From JALNXF01 sp964555845 (GTDB taxonomy: Bacteria; Patescibacteriota; Gracilibacteria; BD1-5; UBA2023): a stretch of 64,000 nucleotides of DNA. The position numbers and the translations under genes are program-made. The notes under the pieces were generated by a model. That model was not told the origin of the DNA. It worked only from the letters and a program-made list of their open reading frames with translations, and searched no databases. Position 1 is the first letter of the stretch. Each line of letters begins with the position of its first letter. The stretch covers positions 1 through 64,000 of the forward strand of contig CAZKUA010000005.1 of assembly GCA_964555845.1 (NCBI GenBank), in the 5' to 3' direction. Below, in pieces: positions 43,384 to 53,125 of the stretch.

Positions 43384-43414
43384 AAATCCACTCGAAGAGT
43401 GGATTTATTTTTTT
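43384..43414 (+). terminator. Intrinsic terminator
   Basis: AAATCCACTC GAA GAGTGGATTT hairpin and a T-run, 25 bases after the stop of the preceding gene. Confidence 0.85.
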
Positions 43415-43439
43415 GCATTTTCAGAAATTTTTATATAAT
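43413..43439 (+). promoter_or_regulatory. Putative promoter of TA pair
   Basis: TTGCAT (43413-43418), a 15-base spacer, TATAAT (43434-43439), 31 bases before the antitoxin ATG. Confidence 0.4.
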
Positions 43440-43469
43440 GAGAAAAGATTATAATTTAATTTCAAAATT

Positions 43470-43667
43470 ATGACAACCTTAACATTCAAAGAGAATATAA
43501 AAATTGAAAATTTAAGTAAGACTATTAGTATTTATGATTTTTTGGATATTCTAATAGAAAAGTGATTTATTCCAAAATTGGAGAAATTAGATGATAGTGA
43601 GATTACTCAAGATATAAAAAAATCATTTTTTCTATCAAAAAAATCTAAAAATAGAATTAATATATAA
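43470..43667 (+). CDS. Putative antitoxin, paralogous to 61437
   Basis: A 65-aa protein (MTTLTFKENIKIENLSKTIS...). LEKLDDSEITQDIKKS parallels LKKLNDNEITDELRKEA in the protein at 61437-61640, and both end in a basic patch. It lies 3 bases before a RelE-like toxin gene. Together the two form a TA operon with its own promoter. Confidence 0.55.
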
Positions 43668-43670
43668 TTT

Positions 43671-43922
43671 ATGAATATATCTTATATTGAAGAAGAAGAT
43701 TATATTTTAAATTATTTAATTGAAAGAAATTTATTAAATCAATATAAAAAAGTTAAAAAATTCCTTTTGATTTGAAATTCAAGGCAAGTAGATTTTAAGT
43801 TAAAAAAGCCAAAATCAGCTCAAATATATTATTTTCGTATAAATCAACAATTTAGGGCTTTATGTCATTTTGAGTGAAATGTTCTAGTTGTTTTTAAAAT
43901 AGATAATCATCAAAATAAATAA
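43671..43922 (+). CDS. RelE-like toxin, paralogous to 61185
   Basis: An 83-aa protein. KPKSAQIYYFRINQQFRALC and VVFKIDNHQNK match the protein at 61185-61433 (KKDEIYYFRINKQFRAYC, IYKIDNHQN). The YYFRINxQFRALC strand and DNHQ ending are typical of a compact RelE/HigB-like toxin branch found in CPR. Two TGA codons fall at the position of loop glycines. It ends 27 bases before the convergent methyltransferase gene. Confidence 0.68.
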
Positions 43923-43948
43923 TTATAACTTATCTATTAATAACTGAT

Positions 43949-44626
43949 TTAATTTTTTCGTAAAAATGCAACTACTTTTGATTTATTCATACCTGGTATA
44001 AAATCACTCCAACACACACTTCCTTCAACATCTACATCAACTCTTTCAAAATTATTATCAGATTGCCATGATGTATCTAGGCCACAATCTTCTTCTTTTC
44101 AAATTAAAATAAAAATTTTAACTGTATTGTTTTTTCGAAAATATTTTGTCCAATCCTCATTTTTTGGCATCCATGAAGAAATTATTATATCAAATTCATT
44201 AATTTGTATACTATCAACAGACATTTCTATTACATCAAATATTCTCTTAATCCAATATGGAGTACCCAAAGAGCCACTCATTTTATTATCCCATGAAAAA
44301 TTATCAATTGCGTCATATTTTATTTTTTTATTTTTTAATTTTTCTACAATAGTATTTTTAAGAAAATAAGTAAGTCGACCATTTCCTGCACCAACTTCTA
44401 AAATATTTATTAATTTTTCTGGTATAGATTCAATTTTTTCTACTAAAAAATTAGACAATGAATTTATAAATTCTTTTGTTAAAATTTGAAATTCAGATCA
44501 ATTAGGATTATGGTGTACATAATCATCCCAAAGACCTTGTTTATATAATTTTTTTAATTCATCTAGGCCCATGAGATATCAAGGATTTTTTATGTGTTCA
44601 GGAAAAACCATTGGTTTTTGTTGCAT
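43949..44626 (-). CDS. SAM-dependent methyltransferase
   Basis: A 225-aa protein. The SAM site is INILEVGAGNGRLTYFLKNT near residues 72-91, then a second strand YDAIDNFSW and a strand FDIIISSWMPKNEDW typical of class I methyltransferases. The start MQQKPMVFPEHIKNPGYL precedes a helical lid. Substrate unknown. Glycines in motif I are GGN and elsewhere TGA. It is read divergently to none and runs parallel to the next membrane gene (15 bases). Confidence 0.77.
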
Positions 44627-44641
44627 ATTTAAATTTCTAAA

Positions 44642-45814
44642 TTATAGTTTATAACTAACCTCCTTCACTTCTTTTTTCTTTTCATTTAGGAACTTAACTT
44701 TTGAGAAAATTCAGAATGATAGTTTGTCGAAAATGGCGTAGATGTCGTAGATTATTGGGATTTTTTTGAATGGATTTTTGTCGATATTGGCTATTCAGAT
44801 AAATATTGGGAAGAGTAGAAATAATTGGTAAAGTGAATAATAAGAAAAATAAAACCATATAAAAATTAGTAAAAAGCTTATTATTAAGCCTTGGGTTATT
44901 GCTATTAGATATTTTGATTTTTTTGAAACTAGAAATGTTGGTATAAAAATAAGATTTAGTATTGGTATAAAAATTAAGTTTTTTGATAAAACTAAACTTT
45001 CATCAGTAAAATATGAAGAGAATATTTCATAAGATTTCTCATCTTTTTCTAGTAATTGTGCGTGTTTTGAGGCAAAATCTAGTTTTACTTTCCTACCAAA
45101 AATTAGAGATAAAAAATCAAAAAAGTAGAAAAATGAAGTTCTTAACTTTAGATAAATATCTCATAAACTCGGAATTTTATTTATAAGATTATTTATTATT
45201 AATTTGTCATTTATAAAAATATTTACTCAAATAAAAGCAATAAATAGAATATAAGCAAAAATTAGTAATATAAATATTGAGTCAAATCCGCTAAAAACAT
45301 AATAAGACAAAATTAAAAAAGTGAATATCGTACCTATTTTTGCTAGACTTTTTGTAATATTATTCTCATAATTATTTGAAGTTATAATTCATAGAAAAGG
45401 TAGCAGCGAAGTAATATATATGATTTTATCATTTTCAGAAATTCAAGATAAATTATAATTCACGCTTTTTGTATCCAAATTTGTATTATTCCAAATGCTA
45501 CTTTTTGGCTCAATTCCTCTGTGCGCTTCATAAGCTCATTTTAGGATTGCAAGAGTTAGAAAAGTAAAAAATCATAGATTAATAACTTTATCAACGCTCA
45601 CCATAATAACAGGAATATTGTAATATAAATGTTGACTTAAGAATATATTGTACAAAATAAAAGTAACTAGAAATCCAAAATGGATTTTTGTGGCTTTCTT
45701 TGAATGTTTCACTATAAATTCATGAGCGAAATTTGGATTATTTCAAGCCAACAGAAAGAGCCAACCCAAGAAGAAATAAGAGATAAGTGCGTTCGTTTTA
45801 ATTTGATTGTTCAT
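44642..45814 (-). CDS. Hypothetical polytopic membrane protein
   Basis: A 390-aa protein with around eight hydrophobic segments. The N-terminus (NALISYFFLGWLFLLAG then NPNFAHEFIVKHSKKATKIH) resembles the DUF4870/TspO-like 'chloroplast import Tic20' group, but later parts do not help. A cytoplasmic loop with charged residues lies near 245-285. Many TGA glycines. Function unknown; it may be in the same transcript as the methyltransferase. Confidence 0.68.
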
Positions 45815-45865
45815 AGTTTTTAATATTATATTACTTATATAATAACATAAATTCTCTTTAAATAC

Positions 45866-45896
45866 AAAAAAATCCACTTTTAGTGGATTTTTTTGA
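45866..45896. terminator. Intrinsic terminator
   Basis: AAAAATCCACT TTT AGTGGATTTTT hairpin flanked by A-run and T-run, so it could work on either strand. It separates the rpsA transcript from the membrane gene. Confidence 0.8.
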
Positions 45897-45902
45897 TTAA
45901 TA

Positions 45903-46043
45903 TTATTCTGGATTTTCTGAATGTTGTGTTAAATTAAGGAGATCATCAACTTCATTTTGCCTTTCTTTTGCATAATCTGCAACATTAATTTCTTTTGGCT
46001 CAAAAACTGGCTTTTCTCATTTTAGAGATTCTAATTTTTCCAT
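45903..46043 (-). CDS. Small acidic protein downstream of rpsA
   Basis: A 46-aa frame (MEKLESLKGEKPVFEPKEIN...), acidic, no membrane span. It lies 25 bases after rpsA and just before the terminator, so it is probably cotranscribed. It is not recognised. Gly9 is TGA. Confidence 0.5.
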
Positions 46044-46068
46044 AATTAATTTTTATTTTTAAAATAAA

Positions 46069-47361
46069 TTACTTAACCTCTTTTTTCTTAGCTGGAGCTT
46101 TTTTTGTAGGAGCTTTAGCTGGTTTAGCTGGAGCTTTTTCTATTTTTTCTTTAGTTACTTTCTCCACTTTTTTTTCTTCTTTAATTTCAGTTTTTTCAAC
46201 TTTCACTTCAACTTTTTTAGCAGGGGCTTTTTTTGCAGGTTTTTCTGCGGTTACTTTCTCTTCTTTTGGAGCTTCGTATCATTCTTCTAGAGCTTTAATA
46301 GATAGTCCAATTCTTTTTTCATTTGAGTCAAAAGTAATAATTTTTGCTTTAACTGTTCCTCATACTTTTACATGATCTTCAATATTTTTCACCATAGAGC
46401 TAGATATTTCAGATAAATGTATAAGTCAGCTAATTCCTCCATCTAATGCTAAGAATATTCAGAAATTAGAAACACGAGTAACTGGAGCTTCGATAATATC
46501 TCAGATTTTATATTTTTTAGCAAGTTCATCCCAAGGATTAGATCTAAGTCTTTTGATAGAAAGACTGATTTTATCAGTTTCAATTCAAATAATTTGCACT
46601 TTGATTTTATCTCAAACTTTAGCAAATCTTTCTGGTTTTGAAACATGTCCCCAATCAATTTCAGATACATGTACTAATCATTCTAATCCGTTGAATGTAA
46701 TAAATAATCAGTAAGTTAAAATTCCTGAAACTACTCATTCTACTACATCTCCTATCTTTAATCATTTTAGAGCAACTCCTCTTTCTTCTTCTATTGCAGC
46801 TTTTTCAGAGAAAATAATTTTTTTACCATCATCATCAACATTTATTACTCTTACCTTAAATGGTTTTCCAACTAATTTATTTAAGTGTTCTAAAATTCTC
46901 TCAGCATTTGCTCATTCAACTCTTGGGTAATGCATTGGAGTTAATTGAGAAACTGGAATAAATCATTTTATACCATCTAGATCAATTAGAAGACCTCATT
47001 TATTAGCTTCATTTGGAATAACTGTAATAATTTCTTTTGTATCAAAATTAGAATGTAATCTTGCGATAAGTTTAATTTGACTAGCTTTTTTAAGAGATAG
47101 AATAATTAAACCTGAATCAGCATCATCTCCTGAAACCATAGATTCTACAACATCACCAACTCTGATTTTTGACGTATCATCCGTAGATGATGTCATATCA
47201 GCTCAGGCGATAATTCATGTAAATTGTCAATTCAAATCAACTAAAATCATTTTATTGCTTGCGAATAAAACAGTTCAAGAAATAATATCTCCCATTCTAG
47301 GAGAAATAATAGGTTTTTGTTCTTTTAATAAAGCTCAAAAATCATTTGTAACATTAGTCAT
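46069..47361 (-). CDS. rpsA: Ribosomal protein bS1
   Basis: A 430-aa RNA-binding protein with four S1 repeats at about 20-85, 105-180, 195-265 and 280-350; clear S1 strands are GDIISGTVLFASNKMILVDL, GDVVEGVVSGILTYGLFITF and GDIIEAPVTRVSNFGIFLAL. The tail after 350 is Lys/Ala/Glu-rich with AKKAPAKKVEVKVEK-type repeats, seen in short CPR bS1 forms. It helps mRNA reach the 30S subunit, useful in a genome with few Shine-Dalgarno sites. tRNA-His lies upstream. Confidence 0.93.
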
Positions 47362-47397
47362 ATAAAAGTAAGTTAAAAAATAAAAATAAAAAAATTC

Positions 47398-47475
47398 TGG
47401 GGCGAACGATGGGGATCGAACCCACGACATTCAGATTCACAGTCTGACACTCTAACCAACTGAGCTACGTTCGCC
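47398..47475 (-). tRNA. tRNA-His (GTG)
   Basis: Full cloverleaf with the encoded extra G at -1 opposite C73, acceptor GCGAACG/CGTTCGC, anticodon loop CTGTGAA (GTG) and an encoded CCA end. Confidence 0.96.
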
Positions 47476-47593
47476 ATAAATAGCCAAAAAATTCGCCCAA
47501 AAAATTAGGCACACGAAGTATATTAAAATCCAGCGAAAAAGCAAATTTATTTTATGAGTTAATCAATTTTAAAATATTGATTTATAGCTTAAA

Positions 47594-49072
47594 TTAATAG
47601 CAATTATAATCTTTAGTAAGAATATCAAGTGTCCGTCCAGTTGAACAATATATGACATTAGAACATGTTGGACTTCAAGGTGTTGTAGTCCGACTTGACC
47701 GATTTAGCCGCAATCCTGCTCCGGGTTTACTACAATGAGTTCTAGTTCTACAATACCGTTGACATTTTGTAGTTACATAAGGAAATATCATAATTCAACT
47801 ACATCATACTTCATTACAAGCTCTTAATTGTCTATTCGAATAAATTGTCGAACTAGCTAAACCAGTCTCAGCATGATTTAAACTTGTTCATTTATTTATC
47901 CAAGTTATTCAATCTTTTGACCATTCATAATAAGTAGCTCATGATACTGCTTGCCAATTCCATGTTATACTTGTTGTTGTAATACTTGTTGCCGCACTAG
48001 CAATTGGTGTAGATGGCACTGGTACTATCACAGAACAACCCGTGTAAGTAAATGTTCCACTAAGAACTCAATCATTACAAGTTCTTTGTTCACTTGTACA
48101 AGTATTTCAGTAGGGAACAGAAGTTGTAAGATAGGCTGTAACGGAAGTGGAGTGCAGAACTGGAATTGAATTAAATGTACAATCTTGATAAATAGGAGTG
48201 TTATTTGATGGTGTATTTGTTGGCGTATCTCAAAATAAAGTCTTTTCTACTTTTTCAATTTCTCATCCAAAACTATCTAGAATATTTCAAGTAAAAGTAT
48301 CTGTATAATTTGTTTTATCTATTGAACATAAATTTATTCAGGTAAAACTGGCCTGCTCGTTGTAAATGTCTTTTATAATTCTATCTACATTTTTTGACTT
48401 TGTATTTCATAATCATCATATATTATAGGGCATATTTGATTCTTCATCTACCACAAAATACACATTATCTTTATTTGATAGAAATTCAATTCAAGAAGGG
48501 GAAATTGATCAACTATAATTATATATTAAACTTGGAATGTTTGTTAAATAACTACTGCATCATTCTCAAAATTTCAAACTTCATTCATAATTTCAATCTA
48601 CTTTTGCCTGTAAATCATCAGCATAAACATTATTTATATATCACATATTTAATGTATTTTCAAGAACTGTTGCTATTTGATAATTTTTTTTATCATATGT
48701 AATTCAATAAATATAATTCTGAGAACTATTTAATGGATCTGATGGTATTTTGGATATATTTATTTTTCTTGAAATACTGTCATCTATAATTCATTTATAT
48801 GCAATCTCTACTCAATTTAATGTTCAAGTTAAAATTCAAACTGTAGGATCACTATCAGGAAAAGGATAATAGCCAGATTTTATTTGATATAATTCAAGTC
48901 ATTTTCTTACGCTTGACACATCAGTTATACGAGTAGAGTCGCGAGCTTTGGATGAATGTGAGCTGAATGAGAGGAAAGCAATAGTTGCGAGAATTGCGAG
49001 GATTGAGATTATAACCAGAAGTTCCACCAGAGTAAATCATTTATAGTTTACTCTTTTATTTACATTTTTCAT
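47594..49072 (-). CDS. Large type IV prepilin-like protein with FN3-like domain
   Basis: A 492-aa protein with prepilin motif YKGFTLVELLVIISILAILA near residues 10-29; the expected cut is G|FTLVE. A domain like fibronectin type III or a related Ig fold appears at about 345-440: PSTPIASAATSITTTSITWN, then VSGATYYEWSKDGITW. The end is Cys/Arg-rich. Most Gly are TGA. It is a distant relative of the two prepilins at 8228 and 10082, so at least three long prepilins serve this cell's pili. It stands 118 bases from tRNA-His. Confidence 0.83.
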
Positions 49073-49183
49073 ATATCTAAAATTAAGAAAATAAAAATAG
49101 ACTAATCAAATTAAAAGTAGTTTAACTTTTGTTTGCGTAGTCTATTATATTTTTTTTAAGATTGCAAGAGATTTTTTTAAAAT

Positions 49184-51043
49184 TTATCTCTCAACATAAT
49201 ATCCCATAAAGTAAGCCATCGTATCTTTAAGTGGTCTTATCTCTGAGTAGGGAACTGTGCTTCTTCCTGAAAAATCTAAGCTAAAACCTTTTTCTTTGAT
49301 TTTATCAAGCCAATTAACTATGCAAAAATTGCTTCATCTTGCTGGTTTTACATCTGCGCGTCAGGCTAAGATACAGTCTGTTAGACAATTTACACATCCA
49401 CTTGATTCTACTTTTCAGAGAATTATTTTATACATTTCTGGCTTTAATCTGGCTCTACCAGGGAAACCAACTGTGCTATCAAAAACTAGATGAGTTGGAA
49501 TGGAATTTTGGTTTTCTTCGTAAAATCTTTTGAATTCCTGTATTGCTTTTAGTGAATTTCCATAACTTTTTAATATATCAAATATTTTTTGTTGGTTTCA
49601 AGCGGCTTTTTGGACTATAAAAACTTCTATTAGATTATATAAAGCCATTTGATCAAAGCTATATTCTCCTTCTTCCTTGATAAACTCCTTGTTAAAGAAA
49701 TTATTGTAAATTACTTTATAAAAATGATTTTTAATAATTTCTATATCTTGCTCATTAAATTCAATATGAGCTTTCACAGCCTCCTTTCCAAGATATTTTA
49801 ATACTTTTTTTCTGTAAATTCTCTCAAATTGGTTTACTTTTTTCTCTGTAACAAGCGCACTGTTAAAAGCAATTTCATCTATTTTGGATACTGGTCATAA
49901 ATGATTTCCAGAAATTAGAGTTTCTTTAAATTCTTTTCATTTTCCGTTTATTGCCTCCTCTGACACCGCCAAAGTAGTTCAGATTTGCACTCAGCTAAAT
50001 CAAGCGGCTAGTGCTTTTTTTATTTCAGCATTATTATAAATTCATCCTGCAGCATAAATTGGTGGCATTTTTTTATCTGATTTTGCAAAAATTTTCTTGA
50101 TTTTCTCTAATTCTTCGTATTTATCTCACATTCTAATAATGTGTCATCCTGCCTTGTCTCATTCCTCAAAAGTGTAATATTTATAATCTAAATCTTTTAA
50201 AAATCTAGAATTTCCCGAAGAAATTAGAAGTCAAAAAGCCGGTTTTCTGTATTTAATTCATTCTCAATCTAAGTCACTGAAAAATCCGCTCAAAAATTCT
50301 TTTGGGTTTTTTTCTGGATTTCAGGCGGCTGTCGTGATATAATCAATTCAGGCTAAAGTCGCAATCTTAAGCGATGCAATGTATGAACTAGTTTTGTACA
50401 TACAATTTATTCAGACATTAATTCACTCTTTTTTGAGTTTTGTAGTTTCTCTATAAATTCCGACTAAATCTTTCATTCTAAACATTTTTGCTTTTCAAGG
50501 AACTTCACAGTTAAATCATTTATTTTTAGCTTGTTCTCATAAATCCTCACATTTAAAGAAATGTTTTTCAATAAATTCATCACTTAATTTTAACTCTTCT
50601 TTAAAAATTTTATTAAATTCCGATGTAATAATATTTTTTTGTTCAGATTTTTTTAATTTATTAAAGTTTGGAATAAATTCATTAAAATAATAATCTCCAA
50701 TTCAAACTGATGATAAATGTCCTCAAAATCAGATTTTATTCATAGCTTTTACCATATTTGTCGATGAAATACCTGTTCCCATTCCGCCATTAATAATTGT
50801 TGATATTTCAATTTCTTCAATACTTCAGTTTGATTGCTCTACACTAATTATATTATTATCCTTATAATTCTCTCAAAATGCTTTTTTCTTGTTTTCTAGA
50901 GAAAAAAAATTCTCATCCTTATCAAAATCATCTCAAGAAATTGTAGTGTGGCAATAATCTGATATTTTCCCGTATGGGTCTAGTCAAGTTTCTAGTTCTA
51001 CAGTGTTTAGTTTAGGTATTTTTGGGAGTTCTAGCTTATTCAT
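49184..51043 (-). CDS. Nitronate monooxygenase-like FMN protein
   Basis: A 619-aa TIM-barrel enzyme. IINGGMGTGISSTNMVKAM near 80-100 is the flavin phosphate loop of 2-nitropropane dioxygenase-like proteins, and MPPIYAAGGIYNNAEIKKAL then GFSGVQIGTTLAVSEEA near 330-365 form the phosphate-binding GG...GT site. It is about twice the size of common NMO proteins, closer to PfaD-like trans enoyl reductases, and has an added C-terminal half with a Cys-rich patch (CVNCLTDCILARRC). That patch may bind a metal or cluster. Substrate unknown. Confidence 0.75.
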
Positions 51044-51154
51044 ATAGTATTTTTATATCATAAATTAAAACTTAATCTAACCATATTTATTCAAAAGTCA
51101 ACATTTAAAAAAATTTTAAAATTTACTTAATTTCTACAAAAATATAAAAAAATT

Positions 51155-51182
51155 TTGACATTAAGCGAAGTTTTTATACAAT
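51155..51182 (+). promoter_or_regulatory. Strong promoter of tRNA array
   Basis: TTGACA (51155-51160), a 16-base spacer, TACAAT (51177-51182), 18 bases before the first tRNA. Confidence 0.75.
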
Positions 51183-51199
51183 GTGTTCACATTTAATTT

Positions 51200-51276
51200 G
51201 CGGGTGTAGCTCAATTGGCTAGAGTTCCTGCCTTCCAAGCAGATTGTTGTGGGTTCGACCCCCATCACCCGCTCCA
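51200..51276 (+). tRNA. tRNA-Gly (TCC)
   Basis: Acceptor GCGGGTG/CACCCGC, anticodon loop CTTCCAA (TCC), encoded CCA. It reads GGA/GGG-type codons; the UCA-anticodon Gly tRNA required for UGA is not in this window. Confidence 0.94.
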
Positions 51277-51301
51277 AATTAAGTGTTATTTTTTTAAATT
51301 T

Positions 51302-51378
51302 GGGTGTGTAGCTCAGTTGGTTAGAGCGCGTCTCTGATAAGGACGAGGTCCGTGGTTCAACTCCACGCACACCCACCA
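51302..51378 (+). tRNA. tRNA-Ile (GAT)
   Basis: Acceptor GGGTGTG/CACACCC, anticodon loop CTGATAA (GAT), T-loop TTCAACT, encoded CCA. Confidence 0.95.
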
Positions 51379-51395
51379 TAATTTTACAACAAAGC

Positions 51396-51472
51396 CGGGA
51401 ACTAGCGCAATTGGCTAGCGCACACGCTTTGGGAGCGTGGGGTTGCGAGTTCGAGTCTCGCGTTCCCGACCA
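51396..51472 (+). tRNA. tRNA-Pro (TGG)
   Basis: Acceptor CGGGAAC/GTTCCCG, anticodon stem CACGC/GCGTG with loop TTTGGGA (TGG), encoded ACCA. Confidence 0.94.
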
Positions 51473-51502
51473 TATTCCAATACATACATTTATGACCTTT
51501 TT

Positions 51503-51577
51503 GGGGCTATCGTCTAGTGGTCAGGACAGCTGGTTTTCATCCAGTAAACCGGAGTTCGATTCTCCGTAGCCCTGCCA
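51503..51577 (+). tRNA. tRNA-Glu (TTC)
   Basis: Acceptor GGGGCTA/TAGCCCT, anticodon loop TTTTCAT (TTC), discriminator G and encoded CCA. Last of the four-tRNA array. Confidence 0.94.
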
Positions 51578-51588
51578 AAAAATAAACA

Positions 51589-51634
51589 AAAAATTCTTAA
51601 CGAAAGTTAAGAATTTTTTAGTGTGAAATTTAAT
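51589..51634 (+). repeat. 46-bp direct repeat, copy 1 (contains a terminator)
   Basis: A hairpin AATTCTTAAC GAAA GTTAAGAATT with T-run ends the tRNA array; the hairpin plus its tail AGTGTGAAATTTAAT recurs without mismatch at 53080-53125. Confidence 0.85.
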
Positions 51635-51674
51635 TTTTTTATTTATATGATTTCAAAAAAATTCCCACTTATTT

Positions 51675-52274
51675 TTAGATACTTTGTGAATTATAATTCT
51701 GTGTTTCTAAAATTTGACTATCAATTATTTCTTTAATTGCTTCAGCAACTTCTTCAGGATTTGAATTATCATTTACCATCAAAACATTTGTACCTTGTTT
51801 TTGTAATTTTCAATATAATCTCATTAATTCTTTTTGAATATCCTCAGGATTTCATTCTAAAATTTCAGGATCCAATTTATTATTAAGTACATGAGATACA
51901 TATGCTGTATATATTGCGATTTTTTTTAGACTATAAATATTAAGTCATTCAACTTCTCATATAAGTTTTGGAAATTGACTTTTAATTTCTCATTTTGTCT
52001 TAGTAATTATTCCATCTAATTTTCAGCTTTTTAGAAGAGTGTCACTTGTTCGTGAATCAAGATTATTTTTCCAATCGTTATCTTTTATATCTACAGTGAA
52101 TTGATTTGTAAGTACAGCTCTTCAAATATCTCTTGCGTATTTTTCCAATGCCCTTTTCAAATCTCTATGTGGAGTTTGAAAATGTTTTTGTGTCAAATTT
52201 CATACAGTTTCATCAATTACTCATTGAACTAAATTAGAACCAATAGTTCTATCTAAAAGTGTTCTTTTACTCAT
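51675..52274 (-). CDS. Hypothetical protein between direct repeats
   Basis: A 199-aa frame, no signal or membrane span, mostly helical with basic/acidic patches (MSKRTLLDRTIGSNLVQGVI..., KALEKYARD-like segments). I do not recognise it. Gly are largely TGA. It lies inside the interval bounded by the 46-bp repeats, on the opposite strand to the TA pair. It could be cargo of a small mobile unit. Confidence 0.55.
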
Positions 52275-52424
52275 AAAAATTAATATTAAAAACTAAATTC
52301 AAAGTCATTATAACATAAAAATTAAATTATTGCAAAAAACTATATAAGTTCATCAAAATCAATTTGTCTTATTTTCTTTAAACTAATTTATAAATTCTAA
52401 AGATATATATTTTTAAAAAATTAT

Positions 52425-52452
52425 TTGAAAATATAGCAAAAAGATATATACT
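52425..52452 (+). promoter_or_regulatory. Promoter of relB/relE-like pair
   Basis: TTGAAA (52425-52430), a 16-base spacer, TATACT (52447-52452), 34 bases before the antitoxin ATG. Confidence 0.5.
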
Positions 52453-52486
52453 GTGTTTGAATAATTTAGTTTATAATTCAAATAAT

Positions 52487-52729
52487 ATGACTGCTTCTAT
52501 TCTTGTACGAACTGATACTGATCTAAAGAAGCGTTTTGAAGAACAAGCAAAACGTCAGGGTCTTTCTATGACATTTCTTCTTACGAGTTTTATGAAAACT
52601 TATTCAGATGCTCCTGATATTATTAAAGTTGGTCTTGATGAAGAGATTATCGATAATTCATGGAAATCAGCAAAAACAAGCAAATCTATGAAATCTTTAT
52701 CTAAAACTTTGCAATCAAAATGATTATAA
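52487..52729 (+). CDS. RHH/RelB-type antitoxin
   Basis: An 80-aa protein. TASILVRTDTDLKKRFEEQA is a ribbon-helix-helix or RelB/DinJ-type start, with GLSMTFLLTSFM as the second helix; the acidic DAPDIIKVGLDEEIID segment would bind the toxin. It carries CGT/CGA/CAG codons unusual here. With TGA as stop it would end at 52723 with an ATGA overlap onto the toxin start; in code 25 it reads on to add Gly-Leu before TAA. Confidence 0.75.
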
Positions 52730-53070
52730 TTACAAGGTCTTTTGGGAAGGAACTTTCCCATTTTAGTCCGAATATAAAAAGCGAATTAGTATCGCTTATT
52801 TCAAAACATGACGTATGATTGTCTAGAAATTTTATTCTTCTTAAAAAAGAAGAAAATCTATTCATATTTAAAGGATATCTTGATGGAAAACGAGTACGCG
52901 TAACAATAGGAAAAACACAAAAAGGAAATTATATTCCACTTGAAATTCTCAAAAAAGAATCAAAAGCTGGATACAATATCCGCGATGATTATGATGCCTC
53001 AAATATTATTGATAGAACAAATAGAGAAATTATAGAAGACAAGTATGAGACTTTGAGTCTTTTGGTATAA
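52720..53070 (+). CDS. Putative toxin partner of RHH antitoxin
   Basis: A 116-aa protein (MIIITRSFGKELSHFSPNIK...). The central FKGYLDGKRVRVTIGKTQKG is a beta-hairpin-rich segment of the RelE-like kind, though the tail is longer than usual and does not match a named subfamily. One TGA (Gly34, HDVGLSRN) is in frame, so it does need code 25 to be intact. It overlaps the antitoxin by 10 bases. A terminator within the 46-bp repeat follows. Confidence 0.6.
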
Positions 53071-53079
53071 ATATCTATG

Positions 53080-53125
53080 AAAAATTCTTAACGAAAGTTA
53101 AGAATTTTTTAGTGTGAAATTTAAT
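53080..53125 (+). repeat. 46-bp direct repeat, copy 2 (contains a terminator)
   Basis: Identical in all 46 bases to 51589-51634: same hairpin, same tail. Its last bases include the stop codon of the large minus-strand gene at 53121. Confidence 0.85.

Noticed and set aside
51161..51379. Minus-strand open frame across the tRNA genes
   Set aside because: It is the antisense of tRNA-Gly and tRNA-Ile, a well-known spurious peptide type (GVEPTT-like).
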